Shown: piece after piece, positions 20,739-30,888 of the stretch
Position numbering within the stretch: the stretch's first letter is position 1
How the letters are laid out: every line of letters begins with the position of its first letter
Assembly: GCF_003704105.1 (NCBI RefSeq)
Contig: NZ_QUOQ01000002.1
Coordinates: 620,001-684,000 of the forward strand
DNA: 64,000 bases
Origin: Brevundimonas lutea
GTDB lineage: Bacteria > Pseudomonadota > Alphaproteobacteria > Caulobacterales > Caulobacteraceae
Direction: 5' to 3'
Made by a program: the position numbers and the translations under genes
The notes under the pieces: model-generated
What the model was told of the DNA's origin: nothing
What the model saw: only the letters and a program-made list of their open reading frames with translations
Database searches by the model: none

Positions 20739-20812
20739 GCGGGTATAGCACAATGGTAGTGCAGCAGCCTTCCAAGCTGAGGATGTCGGTTCGATCCCGT
20801 CTACCCGCTCCA
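20739..20812 (+). tRNA. tRNA-Gly (TCC)
   Basis: The acceptor GCGGGTA (20739-20745) pairs with TACCCGC (20802-20808), then T and encoded CCA at 20810-20812. The anticodon loop CTTCCAA gives TCC at 20771-20773. It stands between tRNA-Tyr and tuf, as in many proteobacteria. Confidence 0.96.
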
Positions 20813-20873
20813 GGTTTTTGATGAGCCCCCCGCCCATCCGCTGAACGGACCCGGGCCACACAGGAGTTTGGCG

Positions 20874-22064
<1,191 letters not shown>

Positions 22065-22125
22065 GCTTTACGCTTGGCCTATCGCTCGCCTCGCGGAGGC
22101 GAGCTGCTTGAGGCCGGATTGAGAC

Positions 22126-22157
22126 AACACCCCCCGGAGCGATCCGGGGGGTGTTTT
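22126..22157 (+). terminator. Rho-independent terminator of tuf
   Basis: A perfect 13-base stem (AACACCCCCCGGA at 22126-22138 with its complement at 22143-22155) closes a GCGA tetraloop and ends in a short T run (22154-22157). It lies about 60 bases past the EF-Tu stop. Confidence 0.9.
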
Positions 22158-22289
22158 CGTTGGAGACGTGCACGGCGGCCACGCGCTGCAATCTTTACGG
22201 TCAAATAATGCGTTAAGGTTGCGGGCTGCGGCGATGATCCCTTACCACTTGTCGCGCCGGTGGGTAGGTTGTCCTGAGGAGACGGGGTA

Positions 22290-22958
22290 ATGAGCACGTT
22301 CCTCTTGACGGCGATCGCTCTCATGATCAGCGGACCTCCCTGGATTTATCATTCCGAAGACAGCCAACCGCCGATCACCTACGTCGAAGCCGCCCAGATT
22401 GCGCCTGCGGAAAACTTCGGGAGTACCTATGCGAACGCCGGCGCCGCGCTGGCCGAGGTCGCGCAACAGTACCTGGGGGGCGTCGGTCCGACCGTCACCC
22501 TGGCTGTTGTCCAAGACATGACGTTCGACAGCGCCGTCGTCACCTTCCATCATGTGTGGCGCTCGGAGGGCGATCAGCGCCGGCGGGTCTGGCTGGCGCG
22601 CTGGGCCGAGATCGCGCCGGGCGACGAGGACGGCGGCTTCGCGATTCGCATCCGTTACACCGATATCGACACCTGCCCGGCCATGCTGGATGTGCTCAAG
22701 GCGATCGAGGCCGTGCCGCACCCGAGCATCGACCTGGCGGGCGTGCCCGATCTGGCGGAACCTCTGCCCGTCCCGACCCAACTCAGAGGCATTGTGATCG
22801 ACGGCTGGAAGGCGAGACTTGAAACGTCCAGCGTCTATTTCGGCGACCGATGGGCGCGCCTGGCGATCGAAAGCGCGTCGGACGGGCCGGTCGCCCAACT
22901 CGCCGTCGAGGCGGAGGAGACGATGCGCGGCTGCTGGTCGGACGTGGAGCCTAATTAG
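22290..22958 (+). CDS. Hypothetical secreted protein
   Basis: A 222-residue protein that I do not recognise. The first 15 residues (MSTFLLTAIALMISG) form a short hydrophobic signal-like segment, though a clear cleavage site is lacking. The remainder is mixed alpha/beta with a possible enzyme-like core (VTFHHVWRSEGDQRRRVWLARWAEIAPG) and two cysteines (CPAM and RGCW) that could pair. GAGGAG occurs 10 bases before ATG 22290. It has its own upstream region after the tuf terminator and no operon partner. Confidence 0.7.
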   Translation: MSTFLLTAIALMISGPPWIYHSEDSQPPITYVEAAQIAPAENFGSTYANAGAALAEVAQQYLGGVGPTVTLAVVQDMTFDSAVVTFHHVWRSEGDQRRRVWLARWAEIAPGDEDGGFAIRIRYTDIDTCPAMLDVLKAIEAVPHPSIDLAGVPDLAEPLPVPTQLRGIVIDGWKARLETSSVYFGDRWARLAIESASDGPVAQLAVEAEETMRGCWSDVEPN

Positions 22959-22994
22959 AACAGAAGAGCGGCTGCGATCGGCGCGGTCTTCCCA

Positions 22995-23306
22995 TTAGGA
23001 CTTGGCCGTGTCGTTCTCTACCCCCGTATCGGCTAGATGGCTGAGTTCATTGGCCTGGGCGCGCCTGCTCTTTCGAACTGCCAGCTTGTAGCTTCCGAAA
23101 CCCGTAGCGAAGCCGCAGGCTGCAAGTATAGCTGTCAGGGCAAGATGTTCTCGCAACTCCCACCCATAAAATCCCGACACCGAAATGTCGGCGAGGACCG
23201 CCAACACCAACCCGCATAAGCCCGCCATCAGGGATCCCCCCGTGGGGCGAGGGGCGTAGGCCTCGGCGCGCTGGGTAGCGAGGGCGTGTCGTTCAGGAGT
23301 CGTCAT
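22995..23306 (-). CDS. Hypothetical small membrane protein
   Basis: A 103-residue protein with two probable transmembrane helices (GGSLMAGLCGLVLAVLADISV near 23-43 and HLALTAILAACGFATGFGSY near 54-73), flanked by charged ends. GC content and codon bias are lower than in neighbouring genes. AGGAG precedes the start. No family is recognised. It converges on the gene at 22290-22958. Confidence 0.6.
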   Translation of the reverse strand: MTTPERHALATQRAEAYAPRPTGGSLMAGLCGLVLAVLADISVSGFYGWELREHLALTAILAACGFATGFGSYKLAVRKSRRAQANELSHLADTGVENDTAKS

Positions 23307-23366
23307 TACCCACCCTAGCGCGCCAGTGTGGCGCCACGAAGTCGCACGCCGGGGTCTGGTTCGGCT

Positions 23367-24239
23367 TCAGGGCCAGGCCACGTCTGGGGGCATGGAACTG
23401 AGGATGGCCTCGACATTGCCGCCGGTCTTGAGGCCGAAGGTGGTGCCGCGGTCGTAGAGCAGGTTGAACTCGACATAGCGGCCGCGCCGGACACGCTGCT
23501 CCAGCCGATCGGCCTCGGTCCAGGGGGTAGTCATGCGGCGGCGCACGATCTCCGGATAGACGCTCAGGAAAGCCTCGCCCACGTCGCGGGTGAAGGCGAA
23601 ATCCGCCGCGCGGTCGCCCGAGTGCAGGTGATCATAGAAGATGCCGCCGATGCCCCGCGGCTCGTTGCGATGCGGCAGGAAGAAATACTCGTCGCACCAG
23701 GCCCTGAATCGCGGGTGATAGGCCGGGTCGTGGGCGTCGCAGGCGGCCTTGAAGGCGGCGTGGAAATCGACGGCGTCGGGAAAGCTCTGGTCGCGCTGGC
23801 GGTCCAGCACCGGCGTCAGGTCCGCGCCGCCGCCGAACCAGGCCTGGGTCGTGGCGATAAAGCGGGTGTTCATGTGCACGGTCGGGACGTGCGGGTTCAG
23901 CGGATGGACGATCAGGCTGATTCCCGTCGCGAAGAAGCGCGGATCGTCGGCGGCGCCGGGGACGTTCTTTGCATAGTCGTCCGGGAAGCGGCCATGGACG
24001 GTGGAGACGTGGACCCCGGCCTTTTCGAACAGCCGGCCGCGCAGCATGCCCATGACGCCGCCGCCGCCTTCCGGTCGGTCCCAGGACTTGCGCGTGAAAC
24101 GGCCCGGCTGTCCCCGACATAGGTCGGCTGGCGCCTCGTCCTCTAACTTCTCCAGCGTGGCGTGGATGCGGTCGCGCAGGGCTTCGAACCAGGCGCGGGC
24201 GGCGATCTTGGTCTGGGCGAAGGAGTCGGGCTCGGACAT
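23367..24239 (-). CDS. hemF: Oxygen-dependent coproporphyrinogen III oxidase
   Basis: A 290-residue aerobic heme-synthesis enzyme converting coproporphyrinogen III to protoporphyrinogen IX. Diagnostic segments are [75 protein letters not shown] and [34 protein letters not shown]. The frame extends to 24485, but ATG 24239 starts the usual family N-terminus ([25 protein letters not shown]). Complete and of normal length. It is divergent from the nitronate monooxygenase gene. Confidence 0.97.
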   Translation of the reverse strand: MSEPDSFAQTKIAARAWFEALRDRIHATLEKLEDEAPADLCRGQPGRFTRKSWDRPEGGGGVMGMLRGRLFEKAGVHVSTVHGRFPDDYAKNVPGAADDPRFFATGISLIVHPLNPHVPTVHMNTRFIATTQAWFGGGADLTPVLDRQRDQSFPDAVDFHAAFKAACDAHDPAYHPRFRAWCDEYFFLPHRNEPRGIGGIFYDHLHSGDRAADFAFTRDVGEAFLSVYPEIVRRRMTTPWTEADRLEQRVRRGRYVEFNLLYDRGTTFGLKTGGNVEAILSSMPPDVAWP

Positions 24240-24339
24240 GGCGGGGTGATAGCGCCGGGCGGGCGTGAGCGCCAACGGGCGTTGCCTTCCCCTGCGACAG
24301 CGGCCTAACCATCGCGGACAACAATCGGGGAGACTGCCC

Positions 24340-25266
24340 ATGGCCATTCCGGCGTCCTTGAACCGGGGACTGACCCTGCCGGTGATCGCCGCGCCCATGT
24401 TCCTGGTGTCCGGCCCGGACCTGGTGGTCGAGGCCTGCAACGCCGGCGTGATCGGCACATTCCCGTCGCTGAACCAGCGCACCACCGAGGGCTATCGGGA
24501 GTGGCTGAAGGACATCAAGGCGCGGCTGAAGCCGGGCGCCGCGCCGTTCGGGGTCAACCACATCGTCCACCCGACCAATCCGCGCCTCTTGGCCGACATG
24601 CAGGTGTCGGTGGAGGAGCAGGTGCCGCTGATCATCACCTCGCTGGGCGCCGTGCGCGATGTAGTCGAGGCGGTGCACGGCTATGGCGGGGTGGTGTTCC
24701 ACGACATCGCCAATGTCCGCCATGCGCGAAAGGCGGCCGAGGCGGGGGTCGACGGCCTGATCCTGGTGGCCAACGGCGCCGGCGGCCACGCGGGCGTGGT
24801 CAATCCCTTCGCCTTGATCAATGAGGTGCGGTCCTTCTTTGACGGGACCATCATCCTGTCGGGCTGTCTGTCCACCGGCCAGGACGTGGCCGGGGCGCTG
24901 ATGATGGGGGCCGACTTCGCCTATATGGGCACGCGCTTCATCGCCACGACCGAGAGCCTGGCCCAGCCCGAATACAAGCAGATGATCGTGGGCGCGGGCG
25001 CCTCTGACATCACCTACACGCCGGCCGTCTCCGGCATTCCGGCTAATTTCCTGACGCCGTCCCTGGTCGAGAACGGCATCGATCCCAAGAGCCTGCCCGA
25101 GCACAAGCTGGACATGGGCGAGGAGGCGCGGGCGTGGAAGACCGTCTGGTCGGCGGGGCAGGGGGCCGGGGCGGTTCACGATATTCCGAGCGCGGCCGAT
25201 TTGGTCGGACGGCTCAAATCCGAGTTCGACGCGGCCTGTGATAATTTCGTCAGAAAACGGAGCTAA
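24340..25266 (+). CDS. Nitronate monooxygenase (2-nitropropane dioxygenase family)
   Basis: A 308-residue FMN-dependent oxidase that detoxifies alkyl nitronates such as propionate-3-nitronate. The barrel signatures are [60 protein letters not shown]-type phosphate/catalytic segment ([16 protein letters not shown]) and [19 protein letters not shown] 24340 gives the family N-terminus; upstream codons lack similarity. Substrate assignment is by family only. The downstream porin-like gene starts 41 bases after its stop and may be read through. Confidence 0.92.
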   Translation: MAIPASLNRGLTLPVIAAPMFLVSGPDLVVEACNAGVIGTFPSLNQRTTEGYREWLKDIKARLKPGAAPFGVNHIVHPTNPRLLADMQVSVEEQVPLIITSLGAVRDVVEAVHGYGGVVFHDIANVRHARKAAEAGVDGLILVANGAGGHAGVVNPFALINEVRSFFDGTIILSGCLSTGQDVAGALMMGADFAYMGTRFIATTESLAQPEYKQMIVGAGASDITYTPAVSGIPANFLTPSLVENGIDPKSLPEHKLDMGEEARAWKTVWSAGQGAGAVHDIPSAADLVGRLKSEFDAACDNFVRKRS

Positions 25267-25306
25267 GAGCGCCGTACCGCTTCACAGCCAACGGGCTCCC
25301 CTCGAC

Positions 25307-25996
25307 ATGAAAACCGTCCTTCTCGCGACCGCCACGCTCGCGGCGCTGCTCGCCACGCCGGTCGCCGCCCAGGAGATGGCCGGGGGGCAATGGGGCTTCT
25401 ATGCCGGCGCCGCCACCGACAACCGGTCCAAGAACGCGTCCAAATCAGATGGCGACCCGTTCGCCTTCGCCGGCGCCGAGTGGGAGAGCGCCGACGGGGC
25501 CTTCTATTTCGGTCCGGCCGCTGAGACCATCAAGAGCGGCGGCTCCAACGTCGAGGCCGAGTTCGCCGGGGGCTGGCGGCCCCAGTTTGGCGGCTTCGAT
25601 TTCGACTTCAACGTCGCCCACAAGTGGCGGCTGGATTCGAACCCTGGTGTCGACGACGAAGCCTGGGAGTTCACCACCGACATCGAGCGGTCGATCGGCC
25701 CGGCCAGCGCCCGGTTGCAGATCCAGTATTCGCCCGACGGAGCCGGCTCGACCGAGGCCTTCACCTGGACCGAAGCCCGGCTGGGCTGGGCCTTCACGCC
25801 TCGCCTCGAAGGGACGGCCGCCGTGGGCTACCGGTCCCAGGATAACGCCCCGGACTACACCGGCTGGAACGCCGGCTTCACCTACGCCCTGACCGACGCG
25901 CTTGAGGCCGAGGTGCGGTATCATTCGACCGACATCGACGATCTGGGACGCCAGTACGAGGACGCGGTGGTGGCGGGGATCAGCGTCGCCTTCTGA
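25307..25996 (+). CDS. TorF-like putative outer-membrane porin
   Basis: A 229-residue exported protein with signal peptide MKTVLLATATLAALLATPVAAQ (cleavage after residue 22). The mature part is a beta-barrel-like series of short strands (WGFYAGAATDNRSKN, AFAGAEWESADGAFYFGPAAE, AEFAGGWRPQFGGFDFDFNVAHKW). It ends in hydrophobic VVAGISVAF, a barrel C-terminal signature. It matches the TorF/Gcw_chp family, whose cargo is unknown. ATG 25307 is chosen from the signal peptide. Confidence 0.86.
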   Translation: MKTVLLATATLAALLATPVAAQEMAGGQWGFYAGAATDNRSKNASKSDGDPFAFAGAEWESADGAFYFGPAAETIKSGGSNVEAEFAGGWRPQFGGFDFDFNVAHKWRLDSNPGVDDEAWEFTTDIERSIGPASARLQIQYSPDGAGSTEAFTWTEARLGWAFTPRLEGTAAVGYRSQDNAPDYTGWNAGFTYALTDALEAEVRYHSTDIDDLGRQYEDAVVAGISVAF

Positions 25997-26002
25997 CGTC
26001 GG

Positions 26003-26389
26003 CTACATGTTCTCGATCAGGTGCAGGATGTTGCCGTCGGGGTCTTTGAACCAGGCCAGCTTCACCGCACCCGCCTCATGCCATCCGTCGCGCCAGTTCA
26101 TGCCGGGAAGGTCGTAGCGTTCAAAGGTCACGCCTTTGGCCTTGAGAGCCTGAACACTCTCGACCAGATCGCCCTGCATGTCCCAGGTGACGGCGTTGGC
26201 CTTGTTCGTCCCCGCGAACTCGGACTGGTACACGGTCAGGCCGGTGCCGCCGGTGCGGTAGGCCAGCACCGGCAGGTCGTCCTGAGGCTCTGCTGTTAGC
26301 TCCAGCCCCAAGGTGTCGGAGTAGAACCGCCGCGCTCGGTCCAGGTCCGACACGGCGACGATGGCGGAGGAATTGCGGTCCTTGAGCAT
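26003..26389 (-). CDS. VOC (glyoxalase/bleomycin-resistance fold) protein
   Basis: A 128-residue single VOC domain: SAIVAVSDLDRARRFYSDTLGLEL, VTWDMQGDLVESVQALKAKGV and AWFKDPDGNILHLIENM. Members are metal-dependent lyases, dioxygenases or binding proteins, so no reaction can be assigned. ATG 26389 is preferred; a GTG at 26413 would add eight unconserved residues. It converges on the TorF-like gene, with 6 bases between the two stops. Confidence 0.85.
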   Translation of the reverse strand: MLKDRNSSAIVAVSDLDRARRFYSDTLGLELTAEPQDDLPVLAYRTGGTGLTVYQSEFAGTNKANAVTWDMQGDLVESVQALKAKGVTFERYDLPGMNWRDGWHEAGAVKLAWFKDPDGNILHLIENM

Positions 26390-26451
26390 GGCTCGGCTCC
26401 CGTGGGTGTCCACAGGACAACGAGCGAGGTGGGATCGGGGTCCGTCCGCGA

Positions 26452-26865
26452 TCAGCCGCAGTAGGTTTCAGTGTCGGTGACGCTGAGGCACCTCCGGGAC
26501 GCGTCGCTGGGGTCGGCCACGATGATTGCGCTCTCCGCCACGTTGTCCCGCATGAAACGCAGGCCTTCGGCGGTAACCGAGCCGGGCAGGGCGCGCGACG
26601 GTCCGCCGGCTTCGGCGAACTCAAGCGTCATGCCGCCCTGGGGCTGATCGGTGACCACCAGGGTGCGGCCATCGGCGGCGGTCCAGCGGCCGATGTAGTC
26701 GATGTCGCGGACACCGTCGTCTGCGGGCTTCGGCGTTCTCGTGGCGGGCGGCGCGGTTCCGGCGCCGGCTTGAGGCGCTTCGGGGGCTGAGACCGAAACG
26801 TCCTCAACCGGCGGCGAGCAGGCGGCCAACGTCAGGGCCGTCGCGCTGAGAAGGGCGATGCGCAT
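26452..26865 (-). CDS. Hypothetical lipoprotein
   Basis: A 137-residue protein with a clear lipoprotein signal (MRIALLSATALTLAAC, lipid Cys 16). A Pro/Ala-rich linker to about residue 50 leads to a small folded domain (DIDYIGRWTAADGRTLVVTDQPQGGMTLEF). This domain looks like the lipocalin-like or membrane-bound inhibitor type that measures 80-90 residues. Two C-terminal Cys (RRCLSV and TYCG) may form a disulfide. No enzyme family is recognised. Confidence 0.72.
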   Translation of the reverse strand: MRIALLSATALTLAACSPPVEDVSVSAPEAPQAGAGTAPPATRTPKPADDGVRDIDYIGRWTAADGRTLVVTDQPQGGMTLEFAEAGGPSRALPGSVTAEGLRFMRDNVAESAIIVADPSDASRRCLSVTDTETYCG

Positions 26866-26910
26866 GTCGAAACCTCCACTTGCCCCCGGCCTGGAACGCG
26901 CCCCCGCCGG

Positions 26911-28284
26911 TCAGGCTCCTGCGGTCGCCGGGGAGGCAGTGGCGGGCGCGGCGGTCGTCGCCGGCGGCGCCGCGACCGACGCGGCTCCACCGCGAGGGGC
27001 CACCCGCCAGACGGTGTTCGAGAGGTCGTCGGCGATGAACAGGGCGCGGGTGCGGGGATCGAACAGCACGCCCACCGGCCGTCCGCGCGCCTGGCCGTCT
27101 CCGGTCAGGAAGCCGGTGACGAAATCCACCATTTCCCCGGCCGGCCGACCGCCGGAGAAGGGCACCCAGCTAACCTTGTAGCCGCTGAGGTCCTGGCGAT
27201 TCCAGCTGCCGTGCTGGCCCACGAAGGCGCCTTGGGTGAACGGCCCGCCAAAGCCGCCGTCGACCGCAAAGCTGAGGCCCAGCGCGGCCACATGGCTGCC
27301 AAGCGCATAGTCGGGACGCACCGCGCTGGCCACCAGATCAGGCCGCTGCGGCATGACGCGCGGATCGACGTTCTGACCCCAATAGCTGTAGGGCCAGCCG
27401 TAGAACGCCCCGTCCCGAACCGCGGTCAGATAGTCGGGCACCAGCTGCGGACCCAGTTCGTCGCGCTCGTTGACCACGGACCAGAGCTGGCCAGTGGTGG
27501 GCTCGATAGCCAGGGCGGTCGGGTTGCGGATGCCGGTGGCGAGGGTGCGCCGGGCGCCGGTCTCGCGGGTGATCTCCCACACCACGGCGCGCTCTTCCTC
27601 CACCGCCATGCCGCGCTCGCCGACATTGGAATTGGAGCCGATGCCGACATAGAGGAATTGGCCGTCCGCGCTGGCCGTCATGGCCTTGGTCCAGTGATGG
27701 TTCAGCCGCGACGGCAGCTTGGTCAGCTCCTCGCCCTCGGCGGTGATCTCGGTCTGGCCCTCGACATAGGGGAAGCGCAGAAGCGCGCCCTGTTCGGCGA
27801 CGTAGAGCGAGCCATCCACGAACGCGAGGCCGTAGGGCGCATCCAGATCGTCGATGAACACCGTGCGGGTCTCGAACTGGCCGTCGCCGTCGGCGTCGCG
27901 CAGCAGGGTCAGGCGGTTGCCGCTGTCGACCTGGGTATTGCCCTGTTTCTTGATGACGCCGGCGATGACGTCCTTGGGCCGCATGGGCGGCGCGCCACCG
28001 CCGCGTCCCTCGGCCACCAGCAGGTCGCCGTTGGGCAGCATCAGCATTTGACGCGGGATCTGCAGCTCGGTGGCGATGGGGGTGATCACATAGCCGTCGG
28101 GCACGGTCGGCAGTTCGCCTTCCCAACCGGTCGGCATGGCGATCTTCATCGGCGGGACCAGGCTCTCGTCGATCGCCGGCAGGTCGGGCTGGGCGCCGAC
28201 CTGATTCAGCGAGGGATCACTCTCGGAGCCGCAGGCGGCCAGCAGCAGCGCGGCAGAGGCGGCGGTGAACAGGGCAAGGCGCAT
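26911..28284 (-). CDS. Sorbosone/soluble glucose dehydrogenase-like beta-propeller lipoprotein
   Basis: A 457-residue periplasmic lipoprotein (MRLALFTAASAALLLAAC, lipid Cys 18). The body is a six-bladed propeller of the L-sorbosone dehydrogenase / soluble quinoprotein glucose dehydrogenase type: PRQMLMLPNGDLLVAEG, LDAPYGLAFVDGSLYVAEQGALLRFPY, NHHWTKAMTASADGQFLYVGIGS, GIRNPTALAIEPTTGQLW and GQHGSWNRQDLSGYKV. PQQ binding is known for some relatives, not shown here. A Pro/Ala tail ends the protein. ATG 28284 overlaps the stop of the DUF2231 gene (TGATG), the usual partner of this enzyme group. Substrate unknown. Confidence 0.88.
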   Translation of the reverse strand: MRLALFTAASAALLLAACGSESDPSLNQVGAQPDLPAIDESLVPPMKIAMPTGWEGELPTVPDGYVITPIATELQIPRQMLMLPNGDLLVAEGRGGGAPPMRPKDVIAGVIKKQGNTQVDSGNRLTLLRDADGDGQFETRTVFIDDLDAPYGLAFVDGSLYVAEQGALLRFPYVEGQTEITAEGEELTKLPSRLNHHWTKAMTASADGQFLYVGIGSNSNVGERGMAVEEERAVVWEITRETGARRTLATGIRNPTALAIEPTTGQLWSVVNERDELGPQLVPDYLTAVRDGAFYGWPYSYWGQNVDPRVMPQRPDLVASAVRPDYALGSHVAALGLSFAVDGGFGGPFTQGAFVGQHGSWNRQDLSGYKVSWVPFSGGRPAGEMVDFVTGFLTGDGQARGRPVGVLFDPRTRALFIADDLSNTVWRVAPRGGAASVAAPPATTAAPATASPATAGA

Positions 28285-28706
28285 CAGCGGACCTCCACAG
28301 TGGAGCGGCCGTAGCGCATCAGCCCGGCGATCAGCGCCAGGAGCGCGGTGATGATGGACAGAACGAGGCCCAGGGTTCCGACCGAACTCCAGGCGTCCTG
28401 GCTGTGCTTGAAGGCGTTGACGAAGCCGACGATCCACATCGCGGCGACGACCAGGAAGTAGATCAGGCCCCATCCCTTGCCGCGCGCGAAGATCAGTCCC
28501 AACAGGGCGAACAGGACGACCACCCCGCCGAACACCAGGCCGAACGCATTCAGCCAGGCGGAGAAGTTGGTCCACTGCATCTCGGCGGTGCGCAGATAGG
28601 CCATGTCCGCCGCGACCCCGCCGCTGAACAGGGCGACCGGGAACGCCAGAAACACTCCATGGAGCGCCGTCAGCAGCCCTCCGCCTCGTCTTCTCTCCAC
28701 CGCCAT
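28284..28706 (-). CDS. DUF2231 membrane protein
   Basis: A 140-residue integral membrane protein with four hydrophobic helices (LHGVFLAFPVALFSGGVAADM, FGLVFGGVVVLFALLGLIFA, LIYFLVVAAMWIVGFVNAF, LGLVLSIITALLALIAGLM), fitting DUF2231. Such proteins often accompany periplasmic sorbosone dehydrogenase-like proteins and may serve as an electron-transfer or anchoring partner, which is inference. Its stop overlaps the next gene's ATG, so the two are translationally coupled. Confidence 0.8.
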   Translation of the reverse strand: MAVERRRGGGLLTALHGVFLAFPVALFSGGVAADMAYLRTAEMQWTNFSAWLNAFGLVFGGVVVLFALLGLIFARGKGWGLIYFLVVAAMWIVGFVNAFKHSQDAWSSVGTLGLVLSIITALLALIAGLMRYGRSTVEVR

Positions 28707-28772
28707 GCCCAGCCTCCGTGTCTGCCGAACAAGCGTAACCGCGACGGGGACGGATCGGTTGCGTAGATGGGG

Positions 28773-30125
28773 TCAGCCCGCGGCGATCTTCTCCACGGCT
28801 TCCGACAGACGGCTGATCCCGGCGACGCGGACGCCGGCTGCGGTCCCGCCCGATGGGGCAAGGGCCTGGTCGAAGCCCAGCTTCATGGCTTCCCGCAGGC
28901 GCGCGTCGGCCCGGCCCACCGCGCGGACCTCGCCCGACAGGCTGATCTCGCCGAAGACGACGGCGGTCTGGGGCAGGGGCTTGTCGACGGCCGAGGAGAT
29001 CAGGGCGGCGGCGGCGGCCAGGTCGGCGGCGGGCTCGCTGATGCGCAATCCCCCCGCCACGTTCAGATAGACGTCACGGTCGCCGAAGGAGACGCCGCAG
29101 CGCGCTTCCAGCACCGCCAGAACCATCGCCAGACGTCCCGAGTCCCAGCCGACCACCGCGCGGCGCGGCGTGCCGTAGGCGGCCGGGGCGACCAGGGCCT
29201 GGATCTCGCACAGGACCGGCCGCGAGCCCTCAATCCCGGCGAAGACGGCGGCGCCCGGCGCCCGGTCCTTGCCTTCGCCCAGGAACAGGGCGGACGGATT
29301 GGCCACCTCACGCAGCCCTGCGTCGCCCATCTCGAACACGCCGATCTCGTCGGTGGCGCCGAAGCGGTTCTTGCCCGCGCGCAGGATGCGAAAGGGATAG
29401 CCCCGCTCGCCCTCGAACGACAGGACCGCATCGACCATGTGCTCGACCACGCGCGGGCCGGCGATCTGGCCGTCCTTGGTAACGTGGCCCACGAGGACGA
29501 TGGCCGGGCCGTCGGCCTTGGCCAGCCGCACCAGCTCGGCGGCGCAGGCGCGCACCTGGACGATCGAACCAGGGCCGGAGTCCTGAGCGTCGCTCCACAG
29601 GGTCTGGATCGAGTCGATGATGACGAGGTCGAAGCGTTCGCGCTTCAGGGTCGAGAGAATCTCGCGCAGCGCCGTGACGCTGGCCAGCTCAACCGCCGCG
29701 TCGGCCAGGCCCATGCGGCGGGCGCGGGCGCGGATCTGCTCGACCGCCTCCTCGCCCGACAGATAGGCGACGCGGCGGCCCGTGCGGGCGGTCTTGGCTG
29801 CGACTTCCAGCAACAGGGTCGACTTGCCGACGCCGGGGTCGCCGCCCAGCAGCAGGGCCGAGCCGGGCACTACGCCGCCGCCGCACACGCGGTCGAACTC
29901 CTCGACGCCAGTGCGGATTCTGGGCGGTTCGGGCGTTTCGGAGGACAGGCTCTCGAAGGCGATGCCCCGGCCGCGACTGGTCGTCGGCTTGATGGCGCCG
30001 GGCGGGGCCGAGCGGGTCTCCTCGACCAGGCAGTTCCACTGGCCACAGGCCGAGCACTGACCGGCCCACTTGGCGTGAACCGCTCCGCAGGATTGGCAGA
30101 CGAAAAGGGCGCTGTCCTTGGCCAT
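28773..30125 (-). CDS. radA: DNA repair protein RadA
   Basis: A 450-residue RecA-like branch-migration ATPase in recombinational repair. It has a C4 zinc finger (C10, C13, C24, C27), Walker A GGDPGVGKST at 94-103, the RadA-specific KNRFG motif near 257 and a C-terminal Lon-like domain (YLNVAGGLRISEPAADLAAAAALISS, VVFGEISLSGEVRAVGRADARLREA). Length is normal. It lies downstream of alr on the same strand, separated by an opposite-strand lipoprotein gene. Confidence 0.97.
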   Translation of the reverse strand: MAKDSALFVCQSCGAVHAKWAGQCSACGQWNCLVEETRSAPPGAIKPTTSRGRGIAFESLSSETPEPPRIRTGVEEFDRVCGGGVVPGSALLLGGDPGVGKSTLLLEVAAKTARTGRRVAYLSGEEAVEQIRARARRMGLADAAVELASVTALREILSTLKRERFDLVIIDSIQTLWSDAQDSGPGSIVQVRACAAELVRLAKADGPAIVLVGHVTKDGQIAGPRVVEHMVDAVLSFEGERGYPFRILRAGKNRFGATDEIGVFEMGDAGLREVANPSALFLGEGKDRAPGAAVFAGIEGSRPVLCEIQALVAPAAYGTPRRAVVGWDSGRLAMVLAVLEARCGVSFGDRDVYLNVAGGLRISEPAADLAAAAALISSAVDKPLPQTAVVFGEISLSGEVRAVGRADARLREAMKLGFDQALAPSGGTAAGVRVAGISRLSEAVEKIAAG

Positions 30126-30275
30126 GGGCGAGGCTTAGCAGGATTTGGGCAGCGCGCGAGCACGCCCCGCCCAGGCTACGACCGATAATGACGCCGGCGG
30201 TAGGGCGGCGACGGCGGCGATTGACGCTGGACCGGCGACCCCGTCTAACTGCGCCTCGGGAAGAGGGGACACTTC

Positions 30276-30887
30276 ATGAAACAGATCAACCACGTCGCGG
30301 TCGCGGCGACCGCCATTGTGCTGGCCGCATGCCAGCCGACCATGGATACAGAGGCGCCCGCGACCGTCGACACCACGCCGGCGGCGTCTGCCGAACTGGT
30401 CGCCGATGTCACCCGTCGGATCGAGGCCGACGAGAACTGCTCGGGCTGGCCGGAGGACGCGGGCGAGCGCTCGGTCGAGGCCCTGGCCCTGGCGGGCGGA
30501 GCCACCGGCGTGCTGGCCGACTGCTCCGACAACGAGGGTCAGCGGTGGCGCGCCGTCTATGTCCAGACCGCGGACGGCCAGCTAATGCGCCAGCCGCTGC
30601 TGGCCTACATGGGCGCCGAGGGTTCCGACTATGAGCCGACGCCGACCCTGCCGCTCACCTGGAACCCGGCGACGCAGGAACTGACCTCGGTGCTGGAGTC
30701 GCCCGAGGACGACGCCGGGACGCGCGTGCTGGTCGACACCATCCGGTGGCGTTGGGACGGCGATCGGTTCGCCATGGTCGAGACGTCGCGGGCAGTCCGC
30801 GCCAATGGCGACATGGGCGAGCCGGTAGTCAGCTGGCCCAGAACGCCGGCCACGCCGGATCCTACCGCGGAGATGGCCGCCGCCTGA
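30276..30887 (+). CDS. Hypothetical lipoprotein
   Basis: A 203-residue protein with lipoprotein signal MKQINHVAVAATAIVLAAC (lipid Cys 19). The mature part (ENCSGWPEDAGERSVEALALAGG, ADCSDNEGQRWRAVYVQTADG) loosely recalls DUF1176-type periplasmic proteins, but the match is weak. Two further Cys probably form a disulfide. AGAGG precedes the start. It is encoded opposite to alr and radA and fills the gap between them, its stop adjoining that of alr with one base between. Confidence 0.72.
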   Translation: MKQINHVAVAATAIVLAACQPTMDTEAPATVDTTPAASAELVADVTRRIEADENCSGWPEDAGERSVEALALAGGATGVLADCSDNEGQRWRAVYVQTADGQLMRQPLLAYMGAEGSDYEPTPTLPLTWNPATQELTSVLESPEDDAGTRVLVDTIRWRWDGDRFAMVETSRAVRANGDMGEPVVSWPRTPATPDPTAEMAAA

Positions 30888-30888
30888 T

